Source: Lachnoclostridium sp. UBA7215 (GTDB lineage: Bacteria > Bacillota > Clostridia > Lachnospirales > Lachnospiraceae). Taken from it: a stretch of DNA of 52,353 nucleotides. The translations under genes were made by a program, and so were the position numbers. Position 1 is the first letter of the stretch, and each line of letters starts with the position of its first letter. Positions 34,027 through 42,411 of this stretch are shown in pieces. The DNA is taken from assembly GCA_002490465.1 (NCBI GenBank), contig DKUB01000070.1, positions 1-52,353 on the forward strand, given 5' to 3'. The notes under the pieces were generated by a model. That model did no database searches. It was not told the origin of the DNA and was given only the letters and a program-made list of their open reading frames with translations.

Positions 34027-34383
34027 ATGAAAAAAAACAGTGTAAAGAATATCCGTATTAACAATGAGGTAATGCGGGAAATGAGTATGATTGTCAGGGA
34101 GGATTTGAAGGATCCGAGAATTCATCCAATGACATCGGTTATGGCCGCTGAGGTTACGCCGGATTTAAAGTATGCTAAGGTTTTTGTCAGTGTTATGGGA
34201 GATGAAGAGGCAAAGCAGAAGACCATGGAGGGATTGAAAAAAAGTGCATCTTTTGCAAGGCATCAGCTGGCAAAGCGTATGAATCTGCGCAATACACCAG
34301 AGCTTACATTTGTATTGGACCATTCGATTGAATACGGAGTGGCAATGTCAAAACGAATTGATGAGGTGAACCATCATGAATGA
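34027..34383 (+). CDS. rbfA: Ribosome-binding factor A
   Basis: 118 residues, a single KH-like domain. It matures the 5' end of 16S rRNA in the 30S subunit and is needed in the cold. The pattern VREDLKDPRIHPMTSVMAAE then VTPDLKYAKVFVSVMG and the end TFVLDHSIEYGVAMSKRIDE are typical. A 55-base gap separates it from infB, holding only a short ACAC/GTGT stem and the ribosome-binding site. It overlaps the next gene by 8 bases. Confidence 0.95.
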   Translation: MKKNSVKNIRINNEVMREMSMIVREDLKDPRIHPMTSVMAAEVTPDLKYAKVFVSVMGDEEAKQKTMEGLKKSASFARHQLAKRMNLRNTPELTFVLDHSIEYGVAMSKRIDEVNHHE

Positions 34384-35335
34384 TTTTATGAAGGCAGTGC
34401 AGGAAGCAGATACAATAGCTATCGCCGGTCATATGAGACCTGACGGGGACTGTGTTGGCGCCTGCATGGGATTGTATGGATACATAAAGAGCAATTACCC
34501 GGAAAAAGCAGTAACAGTATACCTGGAAGAGTTTCCGGAAGCCTTTGATTATTTGCGGGAGGAAAAAGCTTTTTTGGAAGTCTGTGGACAGGGGGGCGCC
34601 TATGATTTATTTGTCGCTCTTGACTGTGGGGACGAGGAGCGTCTTGGGGAGGCCCTGAAGGTAATGAAACGGGCAAAACACGTATGCTGTGTAGACCATC
34701 ATATTACAAACACCCAATTTGCAGAAAGAAATTTTGTTTTTCCCAAATCCAGTTCGACCTCCCAGATTCTATATAATTTTATGGAGGATGAAAAAATTAA
34801 TTATGAGACAGCCTGTGCGCTTTACACAGGTATTATCCATGATACGGGAGTTTTTAAACATTCCTGTACGACCAGCGAGACAATGCGGATTGCGGGAAGT
34901 CTCATGGATAAGGGGATTCCTTTTGGAAAGATTATAGATGGAAGCTTTTATATGAAATCCTATAAGCAGCTGCAGATTATGGGGCGCTGTCTGTTAGAAA
35001 GTGTCCGTATTTTAGACGGCAGATGCATATTTTCTGTTGTCCGAAAGTCAGTCATGGATTTTTATGAGGCAAAGCCATCGGATTTGGACGGTGTGATTGA
35101 CCAGATGAGGACGACAGAGGGAATTGAAGTTGCCATTTTGCTGGATGAGAGGGAGCCCGGGGAATACAAAGTCAGCATGCGCTCAAATGAGCTGGTGGAT
35201 GTCAGTGCTATTGCTAAGTTTTTTGGCGGCGGCGGTCATGTGAGAGCGGCTGGCTGTACGATAGAAGGGGCTGCTTTTGATGTAATTAATAATCTCACTT
35301 TGCATATTGAAAAGCAGTTAGGCGAGGAATCATGA
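34376..35335 (+). CDS. nrnA: DHH-family phosphoesterase, NrnA-like
   Basis: 319 residues of the DHH/DHHA1 superfamily. Metal-binding motifs are GHMRPDGDCVGA near the start, ALDCGD, and VDHHITN; the DHHA1 end carries FGGGGHVRAAGCTI. NrnA enzymes degrade short oligoribonucleotides (and pGpG from c-di-GMP breakdown) and can dephosphorylate pAp. Given the many c-di-GMP enzymes here, pGpG removal may be relevant, which is inferred. It lies between rbfA and truB, overlapping both. Confidence 0.9.
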   Translation: MNDFMKAVQEADTIAIAGHMRPDGDCVGACMGLYGYIKSNYPEKAVTVYLEEFPEAFDYLREEKAFLEVCGQGGAYDLFVALDCGDEERLGEALKVMKRAKHVCCVDHHITNTQFAERNFVFPKSSSTSQILYNFMEDEKINYETACALYTGIIHDTGVFKHSCTTSETMRIAGSLMDKGIPFGKIIDGSFYMKSYKQLQIMGRCLLESVRILDGRCIFSVVRKSVMDFYEAKPSDLDGVIDQMRTTEGIEVAILLDEREPGEYKVSMRSNELVDVSAIAKFFGGGGHVRAAGCTIEGAAFDVINNLTLHIEKQLGEES

Positions 35336-36282
35336 ATGGAATTCTGATTATAAATAAAGAAAAGGGATTTACCTCTCATGATGTAGTGGCAAAGCTTCGT
35401 GGCATTCTTCACACAAAGAAAATCGGTCATACCGGGACATTAGACCCGGACGCCGTTGGGGTACTTCCGGTATGTATTGGGAGGGCAACAAAGGTGTGCA
35501 GTCTGTTGACCGATACGGATAAAACCTATGAGGCCGTAATTCGTTTTGGTGTTATAACAGATACACTGGACATGACGGGACAAATTCTTGAAAAAAGACC
35601 AGTTCAGGTAACAAAGGAGCAGCTTGTGGAAGCACTGGCTGCTTTTGTCGGTGAAATAGAACAGCTTCCCCCTATGTATTCTGCAGTAAAGGTAAATGGA
35701 AAAAGACTTTATGAGCTGGCCAGAAAAGGGCAGGAGGTAGAGCGGAAAAAGAGGCGCATTACCATACATGAACTGACGCTTTTGTCAGAGAATCTGGAAG
35801 AGGCATTGTGCAGTATCCGTGTAATTTGTTCAAAAGGAACTTATATCCGTTCCCTGTGCGCGGACATCGGAGAGCGGCTTGGCTGTGGTGCTGCGATGCA
35901 GAGTTTAATCCGGACAAAGGCCGGCGGTTTTTCAATTGGACAGGCCCGGACATTGTCCGAGGTGGAGGCACTGTGCAGAACTCAGAAACCAGAGGACTTT
36001 CTTTTGCCCGTGGATACAGTATTTATGCAGTACAGAAGTATATTGGTCAAAGGCCGTGCGATGCATTTTTTATTGAATGGGAATCCAATTGCTGCACTCG
36101 GTGTGACCATAGAGGGATGCATCCCCAAGGGAAACGATCCGCAAGATAACGTCCTGGAGGACAATGTTCCAAGGGACGGAGAAATGGTACGTGTGTATGG
36201 AGAGGATGGAAGTTTCTATGCCATTTACCGTTTTGAAAAGAAAAGCGGGAGGTATCGCGTTGTGAAGATGTTACACGAATAA
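35332..36282 (+). CDS. truB: tRNA pseudouridine-55 synthase
   Basis: 316 residues. TruB makes pseudouridine 55 in the T-loop of tRNAs. The catalytic segment GHTGTLDPDAVGVL gives D38 as nucleophile; KTYEAVIRFGVITDTLDMTG and SKGTYIRSLCADIG are conserved. Near residues 262-283 an acidic insertion (GNDPQDNVLEDNVPRDG) interrupts the C-terminal PUA-like domain, flanked by two copies of CCAAGGGA in the DNA. The start overlaps the nrnA stop by four bases. Confidence 0.94.
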   Translation: MNGILIINKEKGFTSHDVVAKLRGILHTKKIGHTGTLDPDAVGVLPVCIGRATKVCSLLTDTDKTYEAVIRFGVITDTLDMTGQILEKRPVQVTKEQLVEALAAFVGEIEQLPPMYSAVKVNGKRLYELARKGQEVERKKRRITIHELTLLSENLEEALCSIRVICSKGTYIRSLCADIGERLGCGAAMQSLIRTKAGGFSIGQARTLSEVEALCRTQKPEDFLLPVDTVFMQYRSILVKGRAMHFLLNGNPIAALGVTIEGCIPKGNDPQDNVLEDNVPRDGEMVRVYGEDGSFYAIYRFEKKSGRYRVVKMLHE

Positions 36283-36285
36283 TCA

Positions 36286-36311
36286 TGCGCAAAAGCAGCG
36301 CAGAAAAGGGG
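36286..36311 (+). promoter_or_regulatory. Small hairpin fused to the ribF ribosome-binding site
   Basis: TGCGC (36286-36290) and GCGCA (36298-36302) form a 5-bp stem with a 7-base loop, followed at once by GAAAAGGGG (36303-36311) and the ATG at 36317. It is the clearest member of the hairpin-RBS set. No FMN riboswitch is present before ribF. Confidence 0.5.
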
Positions 36312-36316
36312 AAAAA

Positions 36317-37207
36317 ATGAGAATACTTACCGATTTGGATTTTAAATTAGAGGATACAGCGGTATGTATCGGCAAATTTGATGGAATTCACAGAGGACAC
36401 CGAATGCTTTTGCGTGAGGCAGTGGAGTCTGGACTGCCAACGGTGATGCTTACTTTTTTGTTTCCGGATTATAAAGGTATTTATAGCTATGGAGAAAAAT
36501 TATGTCTGGCGGAAAAGCTGGGGATAGATTTTTTTATTTCCATTCCGGTTACAAAGGAGTTTATGCAGATGTCTCCGGAACAATTTGCTGCAGAAATTCT
36601 TTCGGAACGCTGTCATGCCAAAAAAGTAATCGTGGGGGCTGATTTTCGTTATGGATATATGCGCTGCGGAACAGCGTTGACTTTGCAGGAGTCCGGGAGG
36701 GAATATGGTTTTGAAGTTTCCATTATGGAAAAGCTTAAGTGGGACGGTGAAGTTGTCAGCAGCACAAGAATACGCGGACTTCTATCTGATGGTAAAATGG
36801 AGCAGGTCAATGCGCTTTTAGAGACCCCGTATTTTATTAAAGGGAAAGTGGAAGAGGGAAATAAAATCGGTCGCACAATGTCTGTTCCGACGGCGAATAT
36901 TCGCCCGTCAGACGAGAAGTGCCTGCCGCCGTTCGGTGTTTATTCGGTTCGTGTACAGACAGACACAGACGGAAGTATTTATAACGGTGTCTGCAATCTG
37001 GGAGTAAAGCCTACTATACCCGGGGAAAATCCGGTAGGGGCAGAGGTATGGCTGTTTGATTATGACGGAAATCTCTATGGAAAAGAGCTGATGATATTCC
37101 TGTATGCTTTTCAGAGACCAGAGAGGGCTTTTGACAGCATCGGGGAATTGAAAAAACAGATAGTTACAGATACGGAGAAGGCAAAGAGGAATCTTGCCCG
37201 AAGTTAA
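36317..37207 (+). CDS. ribF: Bifunctional riboflavin kinase/FAD synthetase
   Basis: 296 residues. The N-terminal nucleotidyltransferase half has IGKFDGIHRGHRMLL and VVSSTRIRGLLSDGK; the C-terminal kinase half has PTANIRPSDEKCLPPFGVYS and GVCNLGVKPTI. It makes FMN and FAD from riboflavin. It closes the conserved rimP-to-ribF run. In many Firmicutes rpsO follows, but here accessory genes do. Confidence 0.94.
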   Translation: MRILTDLDFKLEDTAVCIGKFDGIHRGHRMLLREAVESGLPTVMLTFLFPDYKGIYSYGEKLCLAEKLGIDFFISIPVTKEFMQMSPEQFAAEILSERCHAKKVIVGADFRYGYMRCGTALTLQESGREYGFEVSIMEKLKWDGEVVSSTRIRGLLSDGKMEQVNALLETPYFIKGKVEEGNKIGRTMSVPTANIRPSDEKCLPPFGVYSVRVQTDTDGSIYNGVCNLGVKPTIPGENPVGAEVWLFDYDGNLYGKELMIFLYAFQRPERAFDSIGELKKQIVTDTEKAKRNLARS

Positions 37208-37208
37208 T

Positions 37209-37733
37209 ATGGAATGGAATGAGGAGATGGAGAATTTAAGATTGGAAAGGCCTTTATTAAAGCATAAAAAGCAGTATGAAGAAATGATGGATGAATGGGA
37301 GTCTTTTGGAGGTAGAATAAATCCAGGAGCACTTAGGCGTTATAGTAATAAACAAAAGAAGAATGTTACATATGAGGAGTGGCTAGAATGGATAGAAGAA
37401 GACAGAGAGATGTGCCAGGCACTTTATTTCCTTGTAAATGATAATAACATTTTGGGAGCAATTAGCGTCCGGTATAAATGTGCTGGTGTAGACGGGCATG
37501 TAGGGGCAGGAATTCGTCCTTCAGAACGTAGAAAAGGTTATGCAACAAAAATGTTATCATTAGCATTTCCATTTTTGAAGGAATTTGGGCATAATCCGGT
37601 AGTCGTATCATGTGATAGGGGTAATATAGCTTCTGAAAAAATGATTTTAAAGAATGGAGGTAAATTTATAGAAGAAGTTGTTGAAGAAGATGGAAATATT
37701 GTAAAAGTATTTCATATTTTTTATAAATTATAA
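37209..37733 (+). CDS. GNAT-family N-acetyltransferase
   Basis: About 174 residues. The acetyl-CoA site is visible as GIRPSERRKGYATKML, the GNAT motif A with its R/Q-x-x-G-x-G/A pattern, followed by VVSCDRGNIASEKMILKNGG, a typical motif B. The substrate is unknown. The ATG at 37209 starts one base after the ribF stop; a second ATG at 37227 directly behind GAGGAG is possible. Base composition is visibly more AT-rich than ribF, suggesting an acquired gene. Confidence 0.82.
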   Translation: MEWNEEMENLRLERPLLKHKKQYEEMMDEWESFGGRINPGALRRYSNKQKKNVTYEEWLEWIEEDREMCQALYFLVNDNNILGAISVRYKCAGVDGHVGAGIRPSERRKGYATKMLSLAFPFLKEFGHNPVVVSCDRGNIASEKMILKNGGKFIEEVVEEDGNIVKVFHIFYKL

Positions 37734-37738
37734 ATAGT

Positions 37739-37799
37739 CGTAAAACGCAGAATGTGGCGTAAAACGATTCTTGACATATCACATGTATCACCTTATAAT
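37739..37799 (+). promoter_or_regulatory. Consensus promoter with upstream direct repeats, for the Rpn gene
   Basis: TTGACA (37771-37776) and TATAAT (37794-37799) are both perfect with a 17-base spacer. Just upstream, CGTAAAACG occurs twice, at 37739-37747 and 37758-37766, 19 bases apart or about two helical turns. The spacer itself holds TATCA-CATG-TATCA. This looks like a regulated promoter, with the direct repeats as possible protein-binding sites. Confidence 0.8.
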
Positions 37800-37841
37800 A
37801 TATATAATTCAAATTAATATTTATAAGGTGGGGGATGACTA

Positions 37842-38705
37842 TTGAATAAGGAGACATTTTCGGTAAAAAGAATTTACAAGGATTCGGTTTTTCGGATGCT
37901 GTTTCGGGAAAGGAAAGAACTGCTGTCGTTATATAATGCCATCTATGATACAGAATATACAGACCCAATGCAGATGGAAATAACGACATTAGACAATGCC
38001 ATATACATGAGTTATAAAAATGACGTATCATGTATTATTGATTTCCATCTTGCCCTGTTAGAGCACCAGTCAACGGTAAATCCGAATATGCCATTGCGAT
38101 ATCTTATGTATGTATCTGATTTATATGGAAAGCTAACAGCAGAGACAGATATCTATTCGAGACAGCGTATTGCGCTGCCGGCTCCCAGTTTTGTAGTGTT
38201 ATACAACGGAGTAGAAAAGCAGCCGGAGAAGAAAATAATGTTACTGTCAGATGCCTACAGTGTGATAGAAAAAGAGAGTGCACTGGAACTGCGTGTCATA
38301 CAATTCAACATAAATGCAGGGTATAACGAGAAAATGATGGAAAAATGCCCAACATTGTCTGGTTATGTCCAGCTTGTGTCATACATAAGAAATAATCTGG
38401 TGAGTATGCCCGTAGCAGATGCCGTAGACGAGGCAGTAAAACAATGTATTAATAAGGGAATCTTAGAGAAATTCCTAAGAGAACACCGTGCGGAGGTGAC
38501 AAGGATGAGTATTTATGAGTATGACGAGGAAAAGCATATGCGAACATTGAGAGAAGAGGGAAAGGAAGAAATCTACTACCAAATGTTTCGCAATCATAAA
38601 ACTCCAAAAGATATCAGTGAGTTTACAGGAGAATCGGAGGAGTATGTGCATCAGCTTTATAAGAGATATGTAGAAATCGTTTGTGAAGAAGAGGAATTTA
38701 GATAA
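37842..38705 (+). CDS. Rpn-family PD-(D/E)XK nuclease/transposase-like protein
   Basis: About 287 residues. The N-terminal nuclease core has VKRIYKDSVFRMLFRE and DFHLALLEHQST followed by MPLRYLMYVSDLY, matching the Rpn (recombination-promoting nuclease, formerly putative transposase) family. The C-terminal third is helical and charged. Rpn proteins promote RecA-independent recombination and may have defence roles. The start is TTG at 37842, with AGGTGGGGG 7 bases upstream. No inverted repeats or target duplications flank it, so it is not evidently mobile. Confidence 0.85.
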   Translation: MNKETFSVKRIYKDSVFRMLFRERKELLSLYNAIYDTEYTDPMQMEITTLDNAIYMSYKNDVSCIIDFHLALLEHQSTVNPNMPLRYLMYVSDLYGKLTAETDIYSRQRIALPAPSFVVLYNGVEKQPEKKIMLLSDAYSVIEKESALELRVIQFNINAGYNEKMMEKCPTLSGYVQLVSYIRNNLVSMPVADAVDEAVKQCINKGILEKFLREHRAEVTRMSIYEYDEEKHMRTLREEGKEEIYYQMFRNHKTPKDISEFTGESEEYVHQLYKRYVEIVCEEEEFR

Positions 38706-38721
38706 CCCTTTTGGATTGCCC

Positions 38722-38753
38722 AAAGAAGAATCGGTTTTGCCGATTCTTCTTTT
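38722..38753 (+). terminator. Intrinsic terminator after the Rpn gene
   Basis: AAAGAAGAATCGG (38722-38734) pairs with CCGATTCTTCTTT (38740-38752) as a 13-bp stem, loop TTTTG, ending in a T-rich tail. Its symmetry lets it also act on the convergent glnN transcript. Between it and the glnN stop, GAGGTAT/ATACCTC (38789-38795/38838-38844) encloses a GC-rich stem. Confidence 0.85.
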
Positions 38754-38835
38754 AGGACAATCATCAAAAAGGGGGAGAACATAAATTAGAGGTATGCTTT
38801 TGCAGACCTTGGTGCGCGGTTTTCAGCCGCACCTT

Positions 38836-40947
38836 TTATACCTCAAACAACATATCACCATAGGATGGAACCGGCCAGTATTCTTTATCAACAAGCATTT
38901 CCAGCTCATCAATCGGAGTACGGAGTTCTGCCATTGCCGTAAATACCGTATCCCGGAAAAATTCTGCCTGCTCTTTTCCTTCTTCCATGGCATTTGCTTT
39001 CTGCTCAGCATCTTTTAAGCTGACCAGAGCCTTCTTTGCATTAGCGAGGAGGGTTGAGCATTTTGTCAGTAACTCTGTCTGTACAGATACGTCTGCGGCA
39101 GCGCAGGCAGAAGATATGCTGTTAATGGATTCTGCCAGGCTTGTGACATAACGGATAACCATTGGTATATATTGTTTAGAGGCCATTTCTATCATAGTTT
39201 TTGCCTCAATGTTAATTGCTTTCGAATAAGCTTCGTAGTTGATTTCTGCACGGGACTCCAGTTCTGTCTCAGTAAATACATGCTGTCTCTCAAAAATCTC
39301 AATTGTCTTCGGATAAAGAAGGGAAGCAGTTGCATCTACCATGGTACGTGCATTAGGAAGACCGCGTTTTTCAGCTTCAACAAGCCATTCATCGGCATAG
39401 CCGTTTCCATTAAATATAATTTTCTGATGGGCTTTTAATGTCTCATAAATTATTTTATCTGCAGCAGAATCAAAATCGTCTGCTTTTTCCAGCTCATCCG
39501 CCATATTTTGAAGGACATCTGCTACGGTTGTATTCAGTACCGTATTGGCATCGGATACCGATTGAGAGGAACCAAGCATACGGAATTCAAATTTATTTCC
39601 GGTGAAAGCAAATGGTGATGTACGGTTGCGGTCTGTGGCATCCTTTTTGATTGCAGGAATTGTGTGTACGCCGATATCCATGCGTTCCCCTTTGTTGCTG
39701 TGGTCTGCCGTACCGGTTGCCAGAATCTGTTCTACAATATCTTCGAGCTGTTCGCCGAGAAAAATAGAGATAATGGCCGGAGGTGCTTCATTTGCGCCAA
39801 GTCTGTGGTCGTTGCCCGGATTAGCAGCAGACATGCGCAGCAGTGTGGCATTATCGTCTACAGCGGCGATAACGGCAGCAAGGAATAAGAGGAACTGCTT
39901 ATTGTCGTAAGGCATTTTTCCGGGACTTAACAGATTTTCTCCTGTATTAGTTACAAGAGACCAGTTATCATGTTTACCGGAACCATTTACACCTGCAAAC
40001 GGCTTTTCATGCAGCAGACATTCCAGATTGTGGCGTCTTGCTACTTTCTTCATAGTTTCCATTACCAGCTGGTTATGATCGGAAGCTATATTAGCCGTAC
40101 TATAGATCGGAGCCATCTCATGCTGAGCCGGGGCAACCTCATTATGCTGTGTTTTTGAGAGGATGCCAAGTTTCCAAAGCTCCGTATTTAATTCATTCAT
40201 GAAAGCAGCCTGGCGTTCACGGATAGCACCAAAGTAATGGTCGTCTAATTCCTGGCCTTTTGGAGGCATGGCGCCAAACAGGGTACGGCCGGTGAAAATG
40301 AGGTCATCGCGCTTTAAATACTGATCGCGGTCGATAAGAAAATATTCCTGTTCCGGACCAACGGAGCATTTCACAGTAGCGACATCATCTTTGCCGAATA
40401 ATTTCAGGACACGCACCGCCTGTTTACTGATTGCTTCCATAGAGCGGAGCAGAGGCGTCTTTTTATCCAATGCCTCACCGGTATAAGAACAAAAGGCGGT
40501 AGGAATACAGAATACCGTTCCAATGGCATCCTCGCGGAGGAATGCCGGTGATGTGCAGTCCCATGCAGTATATCCTCTTGCTTCAAAAGTGGCGCGAAGG
40601 CCGCCGGATGGGAAAGAGGAGGCATCGGGTTCGCCTTTGATAAGCTCCTTACCGGAAAACTCCAGTATGGCATGGGCATCCGATTCTGCACTCAAAAAAG
40701 AATCGTGTTTCTCTGCGGTAACGCCGGTCATTGGCTGAAACCAGTGGGTGTAGTGAGTAGCTCCATTGGCAAGCGCCCATTCTTTCATGGCATGGGCTAC
40801 GACATTGGCTACATCAGGCTGCAGTTCTTCGCCATTTTCGATCGTGCTTTTCAGTGCCGCATAGGTTTTCTTTGGAAGATATTCCCGCATTACGTCATCA
40901 TTGAATACTTTGGTTCCGAAAACATCTTCAATTACATTTTTCTGCAT
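38836..40947 (-). CDS. glnN: Glutamine synthetase type III
   Basis: 703 residues on the minus strand, the length of GSIII (against about 450 for GSI). It makes glutamine from glutamate, ammonia and ATP. The N-terminal segment FGTKVFNDDVMREYLPK, THWFQPMTGVTAEKHDSF, FPSGGLRATFEARGYTAWD and GVNGSGKHDNWSL are characteristic. The C-terminal ~150 residues are helical. The start follows AAGGATGG. The leader upstream carries a terminator-like hairpin, pointing to control by nitrogen status or translation. It is convergent with the Rpn gene. Confidence 0.95.
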   Translation of the reverse strand: MQKNVIEDVFGTKVFNDDVMREYLPKKTYAALKSTIENGEELQPDVANVVAHAMKEWALANGATHYTHWFQPMTGVTAEKHDSFLSAESDAHAILEFSGKELIKGEPDASSFPSGGLRATFEARGYTAWDCTSPAFLREDAIGTVFCIPTAFCSYTGEALDKKTPLLRSMEAISKQAVRVLKLFGKDDVATVKCSVGPEQEYFLIDRDQYLKRDDLIFTGRTLFGAMPPKGQELDDHYFGAIRERQAAFMNELNTELWKLGILSKTQHNEVAPAQHEMAPIYSTANIASDHNQLVMETMKKVARRHNLECLLHEKPFAGVNGSGKHDNWSLVTNTGENLLSPGKMPYDNKQFLLFLAAVIAAVDDNATLLRMSAANPGNDHRLGANEAPPAIISIFLGEQLEDIVEQILATGTADHSNKGERMDIGVHTIPAIKKDATDRNRTSPFAFTGNKFEFRMLGSSQSVSDANTVLNTTVADVLQNMADELEKADDFDSAADKIIYETLKAHQKIIFNGNGYADEWLVEAEKRGLPNARTMVDATASLLYPKTIEIFERQHVFTETELESRAEINYEAYSKAINIEAKTMIEMASKQYIPMVIRYVTSLAESINSISSACAAADVSVQTELLTKCSTLLANAKKALVSLKDAEQKANAMEEGKEQAEFFRDTVFTAMAELRTPIDELEMLVDKEYWPVPSYGDMLFEV

Positions 40948-41000
40948 AAATAATCCATCCTTCCCATTTTGAAATTTAGGTACATTTATATTTTACATAA

Positions 41001-41036
41001 AAAGAAAAAGATGCCCTCACGAATGAGAACATCTTT
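41001..41036 (-). terminator. Terminator-like leader hairpin of glnN (candidate attenuator)
   Basis: Read on the minus strand, AAAGATGTTCTCA pairs with TGAGGGCATCTTT (plus positions 41024-41036 and 41007-41019) around a TTCG loop, with two T-G pairs, followed by TTCTTTTT. It lies between the candidate promoter and the glnN start, about 50 bases before the ATG, so it would stop transcription unless bypassed. Confidence 0.7.
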
Positions 41037-41061
41037 GTTCCGCCAAATGTACTATGGATTA

Positions 41062-41090
41062 ACCATAGCACGTTTTTAAAAAAAAGTAAA
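41062..41090 (-). promoter_or_regulatory. Candidate glnN promoter with overlapping dyad
   Basis: On the minus strand TTTACT (plus 41085-41090) and TATGGT (plus 41062-41067) are separated by 17 bases. An inverted repeat CTATGG-TTAAT-CCATAG overlaps the -10 element and could be an operator or the first hairpin of the leader. The AT-rich -35 side also holds the weak AAAAAGTA/TACTTTTT stem that may end the upstream carboxypeptidase transcript. Confidence 0.5.
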
Positions 41091-41110
41091 GTACTTTTTT
41101 AAAAAGGTTT

Positions 41111-42331
41111 TTATACAAAGAGTTCCATCCATGAATTCAACACAAACTTTATTGTATCAGAAAAGTCAGATTTTTCAATGGTTTCCGATGGAAAAACAGA
41201 ATCTTTTCGGAACAGAGTATCATTAATATAGTAGGAAACCGTTCCGATCGGTGTGTTTTCCTGGATGGGGGCATATAGTTTTTCCGGCAGGTCATAGCGG
41301 ATGGTAAGAGTATCAAAGCGGCTCAGTAGAGTTCTGGTTTTTTCCGGAGAGAGGCAGGATACATAGTCTTTTTTTCCATCTTCAACCGGGATGCGGACAA
41401 GGGATAAATTCTGAAGTGGGAGTTCAGAGGTATAGTAGTGTTCAAAACCATAGTCCATCAGCTGTTTTGTGTCTGTCCACTTATAGGATTTATTTGGCGG
41501 CCAGCCAGAAGCAAGTACACAGCTTGTGAGAGTGTTATCCTTTCTTTTAGCGGCACCGACAAAGCAGTAGCCGGCTTTACCCGTAAATCCGGTTTTTATT
41601 CCGAGAGCGCCATCATAGTAAGAGAGAAAGGCATCGCGGTTTGTCAGGGAAAATGTCCGTGTACCTTTATTATTGGAAAAAGTATAGTGTTTTGTCTGTA
41701 TTAAATTCAAAAAGTCCTGATTTTGGATGGCATAAGCGGCAAGGCGGCACATATCTGCTGCAGTGCTTCCATGCCCTTCAGCGTCCAGACCGTTTGGAGT
41801 GACAAAATGGGAATTCTTCATGCCAAGTATTTTTGCTTTTTCATTCATTTGTCTGGCAAAGGCTTCTACAGACCCTGCCATATGTTCTGCAATGGCAACG
41901 GCGGTATCGTTGTGGGATTCCAGCATCAGGGAATGAAGCAGATCCATCATAAGAAATTGTTCCCCCTTTTGCATGCCAAGATGGACTTTAGGCATAGAAC
42001 AGGCGCGTGCAGAAGCGGTAACTATTTCTTCGGTACGGCCGGATTCCAGCACAAGAATTGCCGTCATAATTTTTGTTGTGCTTGCCATTGGTACTTTTTT
42101 ATCTGTATCTTTTCCATATAAGATGCGCAGAGAATCCCCATCCATAACGCAGGCGTAAGCGGCGTGGAGAGAAGGGGGGGCAGGTTCTTCGGCAGTGGCG
42201 GGAATTTGGATTTCTGGTTCCGGCAAAATGGCGGACATATAATCATAATTCTCTCTTGTGAAACCGAAGCAAAAGCCAGCCATGCAAAGGGCTGTTAAAA
42301 GAAGCAGGCAGACAGGGCGGGAAATACGCAT
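41111..42331 (-). CDS. D-alanyl-D-alanine carboxypeptidase (DacF-like PBP)
   Basis: 406 residues, minus strand. An N-terminal hydrophobic signal segment (about 8-24) is followed by a peptidase S11 domain with S84-T-T-K87, S139-H-N141 and K246-T-G248, the three active-site motifs of low-molecular-mass PBPs. It trims the terminal D-Ala of peptidoglycan pentapeptides outside the membrane. The C-terminal beta domain (about 300-395) is present, and the last hydrophobic segment may anchor it. No strong Shine-Dalgarno; GAGG lies about 11 bases before the ATG. Confidence 0.93.
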   Translation of the reverse strand: MRISRPVCLLLLTALCMAGFCFGFTRENYDYMSAILPEPEIQIPATAEEPAPPSLHAAYACVMDGDSLRILYGKDTDKKVPMASTTKIMTAILVLESGRTEEIVTASARACSMPKVHLGMQKGEQFLMMDLLHSLMLESHNDTAVAIAEHMAGSVEAFARQMNEKAKILGMKNSHFVTPNGLDAEGHGSTAADMCRLAAYAIQNQDFLNLIQTKHYTFSNNKGTRTFSLTNRDAFLSYYDGALGIKTGFTGKAGYCFVGAAKRKDNTLTSCVLASGWPPNKSYKWTDTKQLMDYGFEHYYTSELPLQNLSLVRIPVEDGKKDYVSCLSPEKTRTLLSRFDTLTIRYDLPEKLYAPIQENTPIGTVSYYINDTLFRKDSVFPSETIEKSDFSDTIKFVLNSWMELFV

Positions 42332-42411
42332 AGGACAAAGGCCTCAAAAATTCATTACTCTACTTGTATGATGCGAAGAGAGAGAGTATTCATTTTTTTT
42401 GAAATTATTAG

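Noticed and set aside
36283..36316. FMN riboswitch before ribF
   Set aside because: The gap after truB is only about 34 bases, far too short for the multi-stem FMN aptamer.
37842..38705. Insertion sequence around the transposase-like Rpn gene
   Set aside because: No terminal inverted repeats or target-site duplication could be found, and the gene has its own promoter and terminator like a resident gene.
40948..41036. ANTAR-type dual-hairpin antitermination site before glutamine synthetase
   Set aside because: ANTAR targets need two hairpins with hexaloops having A at position 1 and G at position 4. The single good hairpin here has ATTCGT/TTCG at its tip and no partner hairpin was found.
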